From Nitrospinaceae bacterium (GTDB lineage: Bacteria > Nitrospinota > Nitrospinia > Nitrospinales > Nitrospinaceae), in contig JAJDBF010000012.1 of assembly GCA_029261535.1 (NCBI GenBank), forward strand, positions 1 through 64,000: a stretch of 64,000 nucleotides of DNA. Reading direction: 5' to 3'. Under the pieces are notes generated by a model. It had not been told where the DNA came from and searched no databases. It saw only the letters and a list, made by a program, of their open reading frames with translations. Shown here piece by piece: positions 14,370 through 22,989 of the stretch. The position numbers were made by a program, and so were the translations under genes. How positions within the stretch are numbered: position 1 is the first letter of the stretch; the number at the start of each line of letters is the position of its first letter.

Positions 14370-16152
14370 ACCCGGTCAGTTCTCCACGGCACGCGCACCG
14401 TACCAGGTCGAGCCGATGGATTGTTTCACTGATATCAACATAACGGACATCGTTCTTATGTGCAGTTCGCAGGTCATGAAAACTGAGATCATGAATAACA
14501 TGCTCGGCTACGCGATCAGTCGCGATCCCGGACCGGCGATGTTCATCAATCCCACGCTGGAAATGGCGGACGCGCATTCCAAAGAACGGCTGTCTCCGAT
14601 GCTCCGGGACACACCGTGCCTCACTAAATTAATCCAAAATCCTCGGGCAAAAGATTCGACCAACACCATCCGCCACAAAACATTTGATGGTGGGTTCCTG
14701 GCCATCGCTGGCGCGAATAGCCCGGTAAGCCTCGCCGCGCGGCCCGTTCGGTATTTATTTTGCGATGAAGTCGATCGGTTCCCGTTCACCGCCGGGAAGG
14801 AAGGCGACCCGATATCGCTGGCTCGTCGCCGGACCCAAACTTTCTGGAACCGCAAGCGCGTGTACGCATCGACACCCACCATCCGCGGATTGTCCCGCAT
14901 CGAATCGTTGTACGCCGACACCGACCAGCGCGAATACTATGTGCCGTGCCCGGTCTGCGGACACAAGCAGACTTTAAAGCTCGGCGGCAAAGATTGTGAC
15001 TTCGGTTTGAAGTGGGAGCCTATCGCGATGGGTAAGACTCACATGACAGAAACTGTCTGGTACAAATGCGAATCAAAAAAAGGTTGCCGCATCGAAGAAA
15101 GCGACAAGCACCGCATGATCACGCTTGGCGAATGGCGGGCACACGCCCCACTAAAAAATAAAGTCGGGTTCAAAATCGGGTCGCTGTATTCGCCATGGAA
15201 AACATGGCAAGAAATTGTCGAGGAATTTCTCGAAGACAAAAAACTGCCGGAAACCTTCAAGACATTCGTCAACACCATCCTCGGCGAATTGTGGGAAGAA
15301 CCCGGCGACAAGGTCGATACCAACCCGCTGATGGCGCGCCGCGAGCACTACGGTCCGGCAATCCCAGATAAAGTTCTGCTGATAACCGCCGGCGTGGATG
15401 TCCAGGACGACCGGCTGGTCGTGCGCTTCAATGGCTACGGCACAGACTGGGAGCAATGGTTGCTCGATTATTTTTCACTGCCCGGCGATCCCGCTGTGCC
15501 TGATGTCTGGAAAGACCTCGACAACGCGCTGGCGCGAACCTTCACCACAGAATCAGGCGTGACCCTGCGCGTGGTCTCCGCCTTCATCGACTCCGGCGGG
15601 CATCGTACCCAGGCAGTTTACGATTATGTCCGGACCCGGCAGAACCGCCGGATATTCGCCTGCAAAGGATCGAGCATCATGGGCATGCCGGTGGTCAAGC
15701 CGCCGCGCGGCAAAAATAAAAAAGGTGTACTGCTCCACACCGTCGGCACCGATAGCGCGAAAGAAATACTTTACTCGCACCTGCGGCTGGTCGACCCCGG
15801 TCCCGGCTACTGTCATTTTCCATTCAAAGGTGTGCAGTCCGGGATCCATATCGATCAGGAATTTTTCAACGAGCAGACAGCGGAAAAAGCCGTCACTCGC
15901 TACCGAGGCGGCCATCCTGTCCGGATGTGGGAAAAAGTCGCCGCCCGCAACGAGGCACTGGACTGCGATGTCTACGCCCTCGCGTCAGCCCGCAACCTCA
16001 ATCCAAATTTTAAAGCGTTGACTGATACCCGTGAACAAGAAAACAGCACCCCAGTGGCAGAGCAGGAACCGACCCTCACCGAGCGAGTGATTGCGCGGAA
16101 ACCGTTCGCCCGTAAAAAACGCGGCGGATTCGTGAAGAGTTGGAAAAAATGA
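14209..16152 (+). CDS. Terminase large subunit (GpA family)
   Basis: A 647-residue protein, matching lambda gpA (641). PPDQTVSQWANLERKLS and the ATPase region SSQVMKTE begin the family core; YLFCDEVDRFP is Walker B with the catalytic Glu; CPVCGHKQ and a second Cys pair form a zinc-ribbon-like insert; the C-terminal nuclease region has GVDVQDDRLV. It cuts concatemers at cos and drives packaging. The usual Gly before Lys in the Walker-A-like loop is Met. ATG 14209 gives a 161-base overlap; ATG 14284-14286 region is a shorter alternative. Confidence 0.93.
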   Translation: MNSPNSIPSPESPGLPQLRAGLQNAMLRLRPPPDQTVSQWANLERKLSKEGSAEPGQFSTARAPYQVEPMDCFTDINITDIVLMCSSQVMKTEIMNNMLGYAISRDPGPAMFINPTLEMADAHSKERLSPMLRDTPCLTKLIQNPRAKDSTNTIRHKTFDGGFLAIAGANSPVSLAARPVRYLFCDEVDRFPFTAGKEGDPISLARRRTQTFWNRKRVYASTPTIRGLSRIESLYADTDQREYYVPCPVCGHKQTLKLGGKDCDFGLKWEPIAMGKTHMTETVWYKCESKKGCRIEESDKHRMITLGEWRAHAPLKNKVGFKIGSLYSPWKTWQEIVEEFLEDKKLPETFKTFVNTILGELWEEPGDKVDTNPLMARREHYGPAIPDKVLLITAGVDVQDDRLVVRFNGYGTDWEQWLLDYFSLPGDPAVPDVWKDLDNALARTFTTESGVTLRVVSAFIDSGGHRTQAVYDYVRTRQNRRIFACKGSSIMGMPVVKPPRGKNKKGVLLHTVGTDSAKEILYSHLRLVDPGPGYCHFPFKGVQSGIHIDQEFFNEQTAEKAVTRYRGGHPVRMWEKVAARNEALDCDVYALASARNLNPNFKALTDTREQENSTPVAEQEPTLTERVIARKPFARKKRGGFVKSWKK

Positions 16153-16751
16153 CAGCAACCATCGCAGAGACAGAGCCAAGAAAATTCACAATCGGCGACA
16201 CCGTCACCTGGAAACGGACGGATCAATCCGCCTGCTACCCAGCCACCGGCTGGAAACTGCACTACGCCCTCGTTAAAACCGGCACGCGGATCCAGTTAGC
16301 CTGGACGACACACGTCGTCGCATCCGGCAACGATTTCCTCGTCACCTTGACCAGCATGCACACTGCCGCATTCGCCGCCGGGAAATACGACTGGCAAGCC
16401 TACGTCACCAAAAACGACGACTCTGAACGGTACAAAATCGATGCAGGCACGCTTGAAATTCTCGACGATTTTGATAGTGCGTCCGGCGGGTTTGATAACC
16501 GTTCCTATGCCCGGCAAATGCTGGACAACATCGAGGCCCTGCTGATCGCCAAAGCCGCCGGCCAGTCGTTGGACGTCACCGGATACAGCACGCCAAGCGG
16601 GCGGTCCATTTCAAAAATGAGCATCGCGGAACTGCGAGTCGAGCGTGACAAATACAAAGCGGAAGTATCAGCGGAAGAATCCGCTGAACGCATCGCCAAC
16701 GGCCTGGGGTCTGGAAAAAAAATCCTGACCCGTTTCCGGAAAGGATATTGA
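16149..16751 (+). CDS. Head protein in the gpW position, beta-sandwich plus helical tail
   Basis: A 200-residue protein. Residues about 1-110 look like a small beta-sandwich (VTWKRTDQSACYPATGWKLHYALV, then ...KYDWQAYVT). The C-terminal 50 residues are helical and charged (MSIAELRVERDKYKAEVSAEESAERI), resembling a gpW-type head-tail joining element. Located between terminase and portal exactly where lambda W lies. ATG 16149 overlaps the terminase stop. Confidence 0.55.
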   Translation: MTATIAETEPRKFTIGDTVTWKRTDQSACYPATGWKLHYALVKTGTRIQLAWTTHVVASGNDFLVTLTSMHTAAFAAGKYDWQAYVTKNDDSERYKIDAGTLEILDDFDSASGGFDNRSYARQMLDNIEALLIAKAAGQSLDVTGYSTPSGRSISKMSIAELRVERDKYKAEVSAEESAERIANGLGSGKKILTRFRKGY

Positions 16752-16754
16752 TCA

Positions 16755-18305
16755 GTGCCTAAGTCTCTCGATTGGATCGCCGGAAAACTCGGGTATGAGG
16801 TGAAGCGCACAAATAGCCATGTCCAGTTTTTCCGCAAGCCTCGCCGGGGATTCGACGCGGGTGCCACCGGGGATATTTTCGCTGATTGGACAACGACCAA
16901 TCGCACCCTGAACGAAGACCTGCGTTCGTCGCTCAAAAAAATGCGGGCGCGTTCTCGCGACCTCGCGCAGAACAATGACTACATGAAAAAGTTCCTGCGC
17001 ATGACGCGGGTCAACATAATCGGGCCGCAGGGTGTTCACCTGCAAATGAAAATCCAGGACTCGAAAGGCACGCTCGATAATTTGGCGAATCAGTTGGTCG
17101 AGTCCGCCTGGAAACATTGGGGCCGGATGCCAAACTGCACCGTCACCGGCGATCAAACATGGCTCGACCTGCAAAAAATGGTGGTCGAAACCATCGCCCG
17201 CGACGGCGAGGTTTTGATTCAGCGCGTGCGTGGGTTCGATAACGAGTTTAAATACGCGCTGATGCCGTTGGAAGCGGACCACCTGCCGGAGGATTTGAAT
17301 AAAGATTTATCCAACGGTCACAAAATCCGCATGGGTGTTGAGCTCGATAAATGGAATCGCCCGGTCGCGTATCACCTCACCGGTCAGCACCCCGGCGATG
17401 GCGCGACACTCTCGGTCCGGAACGATGTTGTTCGCGTGCCGGCCGACCAGATCATTCACCTGTTTGTTAAGGAACGCCCCGGCCAGGTGCGCGGCGTTCC
17501 CTGGGCGCACAGTTCCATGACGCGCTTGCAAATGATCGGCGGCTATGAAGAGGCGGAACTGGTCGGGGCGAGGTCATCCGCTTCAAAAATGGGATTTTTC
17601 GAGAGCGAGGGCGGGCCCGGTGATTATAAAGGCGATGGCGTTGACGCGGCGGGCAATATTATCAGCGAATTTTCACCGGGCACGATGGAAGAACTCCCGC
17701 CTGGCGTGACATTCAAGGCGTTCAACCCCGGGAATCCGTCCGCAAATTTTAAAGATTTTTTGAAAACGATGCTACGCGGTGTCGCCTCCGGATTGAATGT
17801 TTCATACAACACCCTCGGCTCCGATTTGGAAGGCGTGAATTTCAGCTCGATCCGTTCCGGCGTGCTGGAAGAGCGGGAATGTTGGAAGGACACACAAGCG
17901 TGGATAATCGACCACCTGCACCGAGTCGTGTTTGAGGAATGGTTGACCATGGCGCTGACGTTCCAGCCCACAATCCCGATGCCCGGCACGAATGCTGGTC
18001 TGCCGTTCCGGTTGCCGCTCAGGAAATTCAATAAGTTCAACGCGGCGCATTGGCAGGCGCGGGGCTGGGCATGGGTTGACCCGATGAAAGATGTGCAGGC
18101 GAATATTCTCGCCGTTGAAAAAGGATTCAAATCTGTCTCCGATGTTGTCGCCGAGCAGGGTCGCGATTTAGAGGACGTGCTCACGCAGAAAAAAGCCGAC
18201 CAGGCCCTCGCCGAACAGATGGGCGTGCCACTGGCCCTGGCCACAGAACCAGAACCTAACAGCCCTGCAAAGGAGGCCAAGGAAAACGATGACGACGAAG
18301 ATTGA
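16755..18305 (+). CDS. Portal protein, lambda GpB family
   Basis: A 516-residue protein (lambda gpB is 533). Family features include SRDLAQNNDYMKKFLRMTRVNIIGPQGV, RDGEVLIQ, LEADHLPE, and SYNTLGSDLEGVNFSSIRSGVLEERE. Twelve copies form the DNA channel at one capsid vertex. The start is GTG 16755, three bases after the previous stop. It overlaps the capsid gene by 17 bases. Confidence 0.95.
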   Translation: MPKSLDWIAGKLGYEVKRTNSHVQFFRKPRRGFDAGATGDIFADWTTTNRTLNEDLRSSLKKMRARSRDLAQNNDYMKKFLRMTRVNIIGPQGVHLQMKIQDSKGTLDNLANQLVESAWKHWGRMPNCTVTGDQTWLDLQKMVVETIARDGEVLIQRVRGFDNEFKYALMPLEADHLPEDLNKDLSNGHKIRMGVELDKWNRPVAYHLTGQHPGDGATLSVRNDVVRVPADQIIHLFVKERPGQVRGVPWAHSSMTRLQMIGGYEEAELVGARSSASKMGFFESEGGPGDYKGDGVDAAGNIISEFSPGTMEELPPGVTFKAFNPGNPSANFKDFLKTMLRGVASGLNVSYNTLGSDLEGVNFSSIRSGVLEERECWKDTQAWIIDHLHRVVFEEWLTMALTFQPTIPMPGTNAGLPFRLPLRKFNKFNAAHWQARGWAWVDPMKDVQANILAVEKGFKSVSDVVAEQGRDLEDVLTQKKADQALAEQMGVPLALATEPEPNSPAKEAKENDDDED

Positions 18306-20160
18306 AAATGAGAAATTTTACCGCACCGCAATCATCGCTCGCGAGGACGTGGACGTTGAAGCGCGGACAGCGGAGCTATCTTTTTCCAGTGAAGAACCGG
18401 TGGAACGGTTCGGGTATCTGGAAGTGTTGGACCACGATCCAAAATCCATCAGGCTGGGCCGCCTGACGGATGCCGGGCCGTTGTTGGTGGACCATGACCC
18501 CCGCGATCACGTTGGCGTGATTGAAAATGTAACCGTCGATCCGAAATCCCGAAAAGCTCGCGCCGTTGTGCGATTCAGTCAGAGCGCACGCGGGCAGGAA
18601 ATTTTTCAGGACGTGACCGACGGCATCCGGCGCAGTGTGTCGGTGGGCTATGTCATCCACAAGATGGAAGAAACGCAAGGCAAGAAGGGCGAAATCCCGA
18701 CGGTTCGGGCACTGGATTGGGAACCGCTGGAGGTCAGCATGGTTGCCATTCCCGCCGATGCGACTGTCGGGGTCGGACGCAACCAAACTAAAACGGAAGC
18801 AAAGGAGCAGAAAATGCCAGAAACAATCGAACAGCCTACCCCGGCCCCGGCCGCAACACCGGCCCAGCCACAGATTGATCTTGTAAAAGAACGCGCGGAC
18901 GCCCGGAAGGGTGAGCAGGAACGGATCCGCGAGATCAGCGCCATCGGAGAAAAGTTTAATCTTCGCGATGAGGCCAACGCGCATATCGAGCGCGGCGCAC
19001 CGGTCGAGGAATTCCGCCAGGTCGTCCTGACCCAGTTGGAAGCCAAACCCATGGCGCCCCCAGCGGCTCACCTCGATCTTGAAGAAAAACAGAAAAAGGA
19101 ATTTTCCTTTTTCCGCGCCATCGAAGCCGAGGTAAATAAGAATTGGGACCTCGCCCCGTTTGAGCGGGAGTGTTCAAACGAAATCGCGAAACGGCACGGC
19201 AAGCCATCGAAGGGCTTCTATGTGCCCTACGATATCCCGTTCCAGCTTGGCCCGAAGGCGGCAGGGAATGCCCGCGACCTGACGGCAGGCACGGATACGG
19301 CGGGCGGTCACATGGTGGGCACCGACCACATGGGCGGTGAGTTCATCGATGCGTTGCGGGAGATGATTGTACTGCGCGGTATGGGTGCGCGGTTCATGTC
19401 TGGCCTAAACGGTGATGTCGCGATCCCAGCACTCAATGCCAAGACGGCCACGGCATGGGTCGGTGAAAATGCCGCCCCGGCAGAAGGTGCGCCGACGTTT
19501 CGCCAGGTCACCATGTCGCCGAAAACCGTTGCGGCCTATGTCGATATTTCTCGACAGTTGACCCTGCAGAACAGCCCGTCAGTCGAGCAGGTGATACGCG
19601 GAGACATCGCCCACCAGATCGCCTCGGCGATTGATAATGTGGGTATCACCGGCGGTGGCTCCAATGAACCGACCGGGATTATTCAGACTGCTGGAATCGG
19701 ATCGGTGGCACTGGGGGCCAATGGCGCCGCACCGACATGGGCCTCGGTGGTCAACCTGCAGACCGAGGTTGCGATTGACAACGCCCTGCTCGGTAGCTTG
19801 TCCTGGCTGACCAACCCGAAGGCCGTCGGCAAAATGCGCCAGACCGTGCGCGTCGCTTCCACCGATTCCAAAATGATCATGGACGGCGAGGCGAACAGCA
19901 TGTTCGGGTACAACGTCAACCAGTCGAACAACGTCCCATCCAATCTGGTTAAGGGGTCATCCGGCGCCATTTGTTCTGCGCTGATTTTCGGTGATTTCTC
20001 TCAATTGCTAATTGGCGAATGGGGTGTGCTGGACGTGCTGGTTGACCCGTACAGCCTCAGCAATCAGGGGGCTGTGCGCATCACCACGTTTATGAGTGTT
20101 GATGTTGCGGTACGGCACGCGGAATCCTTCGCGGCCATCCTCGACATGCTCACCACCTGA
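18289..20160 (+). CDS. Fused prohead protease and HK97-type major capsid protein
   Basis: A 623-residue fusion. Residues about 10-170 are the HK97-type prohead protease (VDHD with the likely catalytic His, IRRSVSVGY with the likely Ser). A Pro/Ala-rich linker follows, then a scaffold-like delta region (about 200-290), then the HK97 major capsid fold (about 315-620: LRGMGARFM, ATAWVGENAAPAEGAPTF, SWLTNPKAVGKMRQT). The protease would cleave itself from capsid during maturation. A strong AAAGGAGG lies upstream of ATG 18289. Confidence 0.93.
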   Translation: MTTKIENEKFYRTAIIAREDVDVEARTAELSFSSEEPVERFGYLEVLDHDPKSIRLGRLTDAGPLLVDHDPRDHVGVIENVTVDPKSRKARAVVRFSQSARGQEIFQDVTDGIRRSVSVGYVIHKMEETQGKKGEIPTVRALDWEPLEVSMVAIPADATVGVGRNQTKTEAKEQKMPETIEQPTPAPAATPAQPQIDLVKERADARKGEQERIREISAIGEKFNLRDEANAHIERGAPVEEFRQVVLTQLEAKPMAPPAAHLDLEEKQKKEFSFFRAIEAEVNKNWDLAPFERECSNEIAKRHGKPSKGFYVPYDIPFQLGPKAAGNARDLTAGTDTAGGHMVGTDHMGGEFIDALREMIVLRGMGARFMSGLNGDVAIPALNAKTATAWVGENAAPAEGAPTFRQVTMSPKTVAAYVDISRQLTLQNSPSVEQVIRGDIAHQIASAIDNVGITGGGSNEPTGIIQTAGIGSVALGANGAAPTWASVVNLQTEVAIDNALLGSLSWLTNPKAVGKMRQTVRVASTDSKMIMDGEANSMFGYNVNQSNNVPSNLVKGSSGAICSALIFGDFSQLLIGEWGVLDVLVDPYSLSNQGAVRITTFMSVDVAVRHAESFAAILDMLTT

Positions 20161-20191
20161 TAAACGGGCATGACTTTGACAACACGGAGTT

Positions 20192-20212
20192 CCCCGGCGC
20201 TGGTCGCCGGGG
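20192..20212 (+). other. GC-rich hairpin after the capsid gene
   Basis: CCCCGGCG (20192-20199) and CGCCGGGG (20205-20212) form a perfect 8-bp stem. No T-run follows. It could protect the 3' end of abundant capsid mRNA, or reduce downstream transcription. Confidence 0.5.
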
Positions 20213-20238
20213 GGCCCTTAACCCACAAGGAAAATAAA

Positions 20239-20475
20239 ATGGACATGATTGAAATCAAAATTATCCGCACCTGTTTGGTTTTCGGAGAGACTCGCGAGGT
20301 CGGCACGGTTATGAAGGTTGACCCGCGCACTGGCACAGACCTGATCGGCATCAACCGGGCGGTGGCCACTAGTGGGGAGCCTGCATCGGCGGACCCCGAC
20401 GCACCCTCCGGCGATTCCGCAAACCCCGCAACACCTGGAAAGTCGGGGGCTGGGTCAAAAAAGAAAGCTAAATAA
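20239..20475 (+). CDS. Small head-region phage protein
   Basis: A 78-residue protein. IKIIRTCLVFGETREVGTVMKVD and LIGINRAV match a common small phage family found between capsid and head-tail genes (I recall DUF7210-like). The C-terminal third is an Ala/Pro/Lys-rich disordered tail. ATG 20239 was chosen for the AAGG eight bases upstream and because similarity begins there; an in-frame ATG exists at 20170. Confidence 0.6.
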   Translation: MDMIEIKIIRTCLVFGETREVGTVMKVDPRTGTDLIGINRAVATSGEPASADPDAPSGDSANPATPGKSGAGSKKKAK

Positions 20476-20771
20476 TGGCAATGACACTGGACACCACCCC
20501 GTTCCTCGAGGATTTCGGCGTTGACGCGATCTACTCGGGCACCGGGCAGACGATTTCCGTCAATTTCGATCAGGGCACCGACGAGGCCGGGCCGATCGAT
20601 GGCGTGCAGGTCGATGAGGATGCGCGGCAATACAAAGCCGAGGCGATCGCGGCGGATGTCCCGTCGCCGCTCGGCAAACTGCTAACCATCGCCAGCATCG
20701 TTTATAAAATCGTCAACACTGATTTTTCAGAGGACGGTCTGTTTGTCGAGCTCTGGCTGGAAAAACAATGA
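20475..20771 (+). CDS. Head-tail attachment protein (gpFII-like)
   Basis: A 98-residue protein. TTPFLEDFGVDAIYSGTGQTISVNFDQG and the late VYKIVNTDFSEDGLFVELWLEKQ fit the small beta-barrel of head-tail joining proteins. It would complete the connector after packaging. Adjacent genes overlap by 1-4 bases. Position between capsid and tail genes supports the role. Confidence 0.7.
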   Translation: MAMTLDTTPFLEDFGVDAIYSGTGQTISVNFDQGTDEAGPIDGVQVDEDARQYKAEAIAADVPSPLGKLLTIASIVYKIVNTDFSEDGLFVELWLEKQ

Positions 20772-21235
20772 GCGATTACGCCGCACTGAATACCAATTTA
20801 ATCGCCAAGCTGGCGAGCAACGCTTACATGATCGCCAACGGTGTCACGGTTGAAAAGTGGACGCGCGGTCTGGAGGTGCAGGACGATGACGGCACTCTTC
20901 GATTCGATGACACCGACCTACCGTTGTTGGTGGTGCAGGTTCCGGCTGGGGGTAAGTCATCGGAGTTTCACCCGCAGGAAATCAGGTCAGAGATCCCCGG
21001 CCTGGTGACCACCATCAGCACCAGTGCCGCACGCGCAACGGGCATCGACCCCCACCTCGGGCTGGTGTCCAATCTTGAAATTGAACTGGAAGGACTCAAG
21101 ACCTCCGCCGAAAATTTGGGCGCGAACACGCTGGTGCATTCCGTTTCCAGCGATGTCTCCAGTTTTAAACGCGGCGAGGCCTGGTATTTCATCACAAAAA
21201 CGCAGTTTTCAATCGATGCAACAAACAACTATTAG
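20768..21235 (+). CDS. Tail completion protein candidate (gpU-like position)
   Basis: A 155-residue protein with N-terminal helix YAALNTNLIAKLAS and a beta-rich remainder. No motif is diagnostic, but size and position just before the tail-tube gene fit tail-terminator/completion proteins. Such proteins cap the tail and join it to the head. Confidence 0.5.
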   Translation: MSDYAALNTNLIAKLASNAYMIANGVTVEKWTRGLEVQDDDGTLRFDDTDLPLLVVQVPAGGKSSEFHPQEIRSEIPGLVTTISTSAARATGIDPHLGLVSNLEIELEGLKTSAENLGANTLVHSVSSDVSSFKRGEAWYFITKTQFSIDATNNY

Positions 21236-21247
21236 GAGCACCACAAC

Positions 21248-22291
21248 ATGACAACGAAACGAATCGCCGACGGATGGCGCGCACTGAGCCGGACAATCGA
21301 AACGCCCTACGGCACGGCAGAGTCCGTTTCGGCGTCCTACCCGTTTGAAGGCGAGCCCAGCCAGGTGAAGCCGGTCGATACGGTTTCAAATGAAAACGAA
21401 AATAAAGGCCTGCGCGATGCCGACAGTTTCGACATCCTCACAAAAATGCTGGAAGGCAATCACACCCAACGCGCCACGCCGGACCTATGCGCCCTGGCTC
21501 TGGCCTCGGTTCTGCAGAAAGTCACCACCGATCAGCCGGACAATGTAAACGACCCGAACTCGTACCGGCATTATGTCGAGCGCGATCTTACAGCCGCCGG
21601 GGTGGAGCTTTCTGCATCCGCCCTGACCATGATCGAGAATGACGGGGTTCAGCAAAAAGTCTATGCGGGCATCGTCGGTAAATCGTTCCAGATTTCAACG
21701 TCGCGCAACGGCTTCGCTGAAATCGTGTGGGAGTTTCTGGGTAAAGGTACCGAGGCCAACGACGCCAACGCAAAACCCGCTGTCAACGGCGAGTCTTATT
21801 TGATGGCGGGGGACCTGACGATCAACCGAGGTTCCGCATTGACCGGCACCGTTGCGGGTGGAAATCTTGCCCTGACCGGGGGGTCCGACCTATCCGCGAA
21901 GGTGCGCGAGTTCAGCTACAAAGTGGATAACGGCGCGCGCCCGGTGTTTGAAATCGGCGACCAGACCAAAACCGTTTCACGGTTTGAGCAGGGTCCGCGC
22001 TTCACGCACGAGCTTAAAATTAAATTCGAGATGGAGGACACCACCCACCACGATGCCCTGCTGGCGGAAACCGAGTACGCCTTGCACCTGCCGATTCTCG
22101 GCGGCCTGATCGAAACCAATTTCAACTATCAATGCACGCTCTGGTTCCCAAAAGTTCAGTACATCGAGGCCGTGAAAACGGTGGAGGACGGCATTCTGGT
22201 GGTGGATGCCACGTTCATGGTGCAGGAGCACGCGACGCTTGGCTCCGTCATCGCCGAAGTGCAAAACCAGATCACCAGCTATCTAGGTTAA
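21248..22291 (+). CDS. Major tail (tube) protein
   Basis: A 347-residue acidic protein, beta-rich with Gly/Thr stretches, directly upstream of the chaperone/frameshift pair and tape measure as expected for the tube protein. It starts 7 bases after AGGAGC. Middle residues contain an Ig-like insertion (GESYLMAGDLTINRGSAL). I rely mainly on gene order. Confidence 0.65.
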   Translation: MTTKRIADGWRALSRTIETPYGTAESVSASYPFEGEPSQVKPVDTVSNENENKGLRDADSFDILTKMLEGNHTQRATPDLCALALASVLQKVTTDQPDNVNDPNSYRHYVERDLTAAGVELSASALTMIENDGVQQKVYAGIVGKSFQISTSRNGFAEIVWEFLGKGTEANDANAKPAVNGESYLMAGDLTINRGSALTGTVAGGNLALTGGSDLSAKVREFSYKVDNGARPVFEIGDQTKTVSRFEQGPRFTHELKIKFEMEDTTHHDALLAETEYALHLPILGGLIETNFNYQCTLWFPKVQYIEAVKTVEDGILVVDATFMVQEHATLGSVIAEVQNQITSYLG

Positions 22292-22309
22292 GAAAGGGAA
22301 AAATCTATT

Positions 22310-22708
22310 ATGGGAATTTCAGCAAACCCGCAACAACACAAGGTCACCATGAACCTCAGCGAGTCCGCTCGGCTGGTGTTCGTTTTTAACTACCCGTCGG
22401 AAAAACAGTACACGCTTTTTTCAAAGTCACGTTTTGAATTCAAACAAAAACGGGGGAAACAGGAATTCGGCGACAACACCGCCAACGTGCTCCTGCCGCT
22501 GGCGGATGAGTTGCTGACCGATCTTCATGGCGAGGAATTGACGGCGTCGGGGTGGGAGCAATGCACCGTCGATGATTCTGACGGCAACCCTATCGACACA
22601 ACGGTTGACGGCTGGCAGTCGCAGGTCTCGCCGATTTATAAACTGCAGGCCGCTGGATGGATCGCCCGACTACAGGAGCAAGAGGACGACATCGTAAAAA
22701 ACTCCTGA
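22310..22708 (+). CDS. Tail assembly chaperone, short form (gpG-like)
   Basis: A 132-residue protein preceding the tape-measure gene. The last codons GTA AAA AAC TCC TGA contain the slippery heptamer A AAA AAC. The downstream ORF is open in the -1 frame across this site, exactly as in lambda G/T. It coats the tape measure during tail assembly. Confidence 0.75.
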   Translation: MGISANPQQHKVTMNLSESARLVFVFNYPSEKQYTLFSKSRFEFKQKRGKQEFGDNTANVLLPLADELLTDLHGEELTASGWEQCTVDDSDGNPIDTTVDGWQSQVSPIYKLQAAGWIARLQEQEDDIVKNS

Positions 22709-22989
22709 TCTTCCTGGAAAACAATGTTCCGCAAATGCAGGAAGATTTTCACAACACGTTAGAGGAAGCGGAACGGGACGGGCACGACGTGGGATTTATC
22801 GAACGCAATTCAGCTTATTTTGAAAACGGCTGGGCTGAAATGTTCACCGATGAATTTTATTTATGGGTCGGGTATTTGCGCGGGATGATCGGCATGATCG
22901 CCGTCGGTTACACGCCATTTGAAGGCGAATTGACGCGCCTCGACTGGCGCGCCATGGCAATTTTAAAACAGCACAGTGAGGCTGGGTAA
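22310..22989 (+). CDS. Tail assembly chaperone, -1 frameshift product (gpGT-like)
   Basis: If ribosomes slip back one base at 22696-22702, the short form continues as KKLLIFLENNVPQMQED and ends at 22989, giving about 226 residues. The -1 frame is open from 22657 to 22989. The T-domain part is acidic and helical and contains two hydrophobic patches (LWVGYLRGMIGMIAVGY). In lambda only a few percent of G becomes GT; the ratio here is unknown. An independent start in the overlap is unlikely, as no good ribosome site is seen. Confidence 0.75.
22696..22702 (+). promoter_or_regulatory. Programmed -1 ribosomal frameshift site
   Basis: A AAA AAC in the correct zero-frame phase. CTTCCTG (22710-22716) and CAGGAAG (22738-22744) can form a 7-bp stem starting 7 bases downstream, a normal spacing for a stimulatory structure. 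The loop is 21 bases, so the stem may be modest. Confidence 0.75.
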
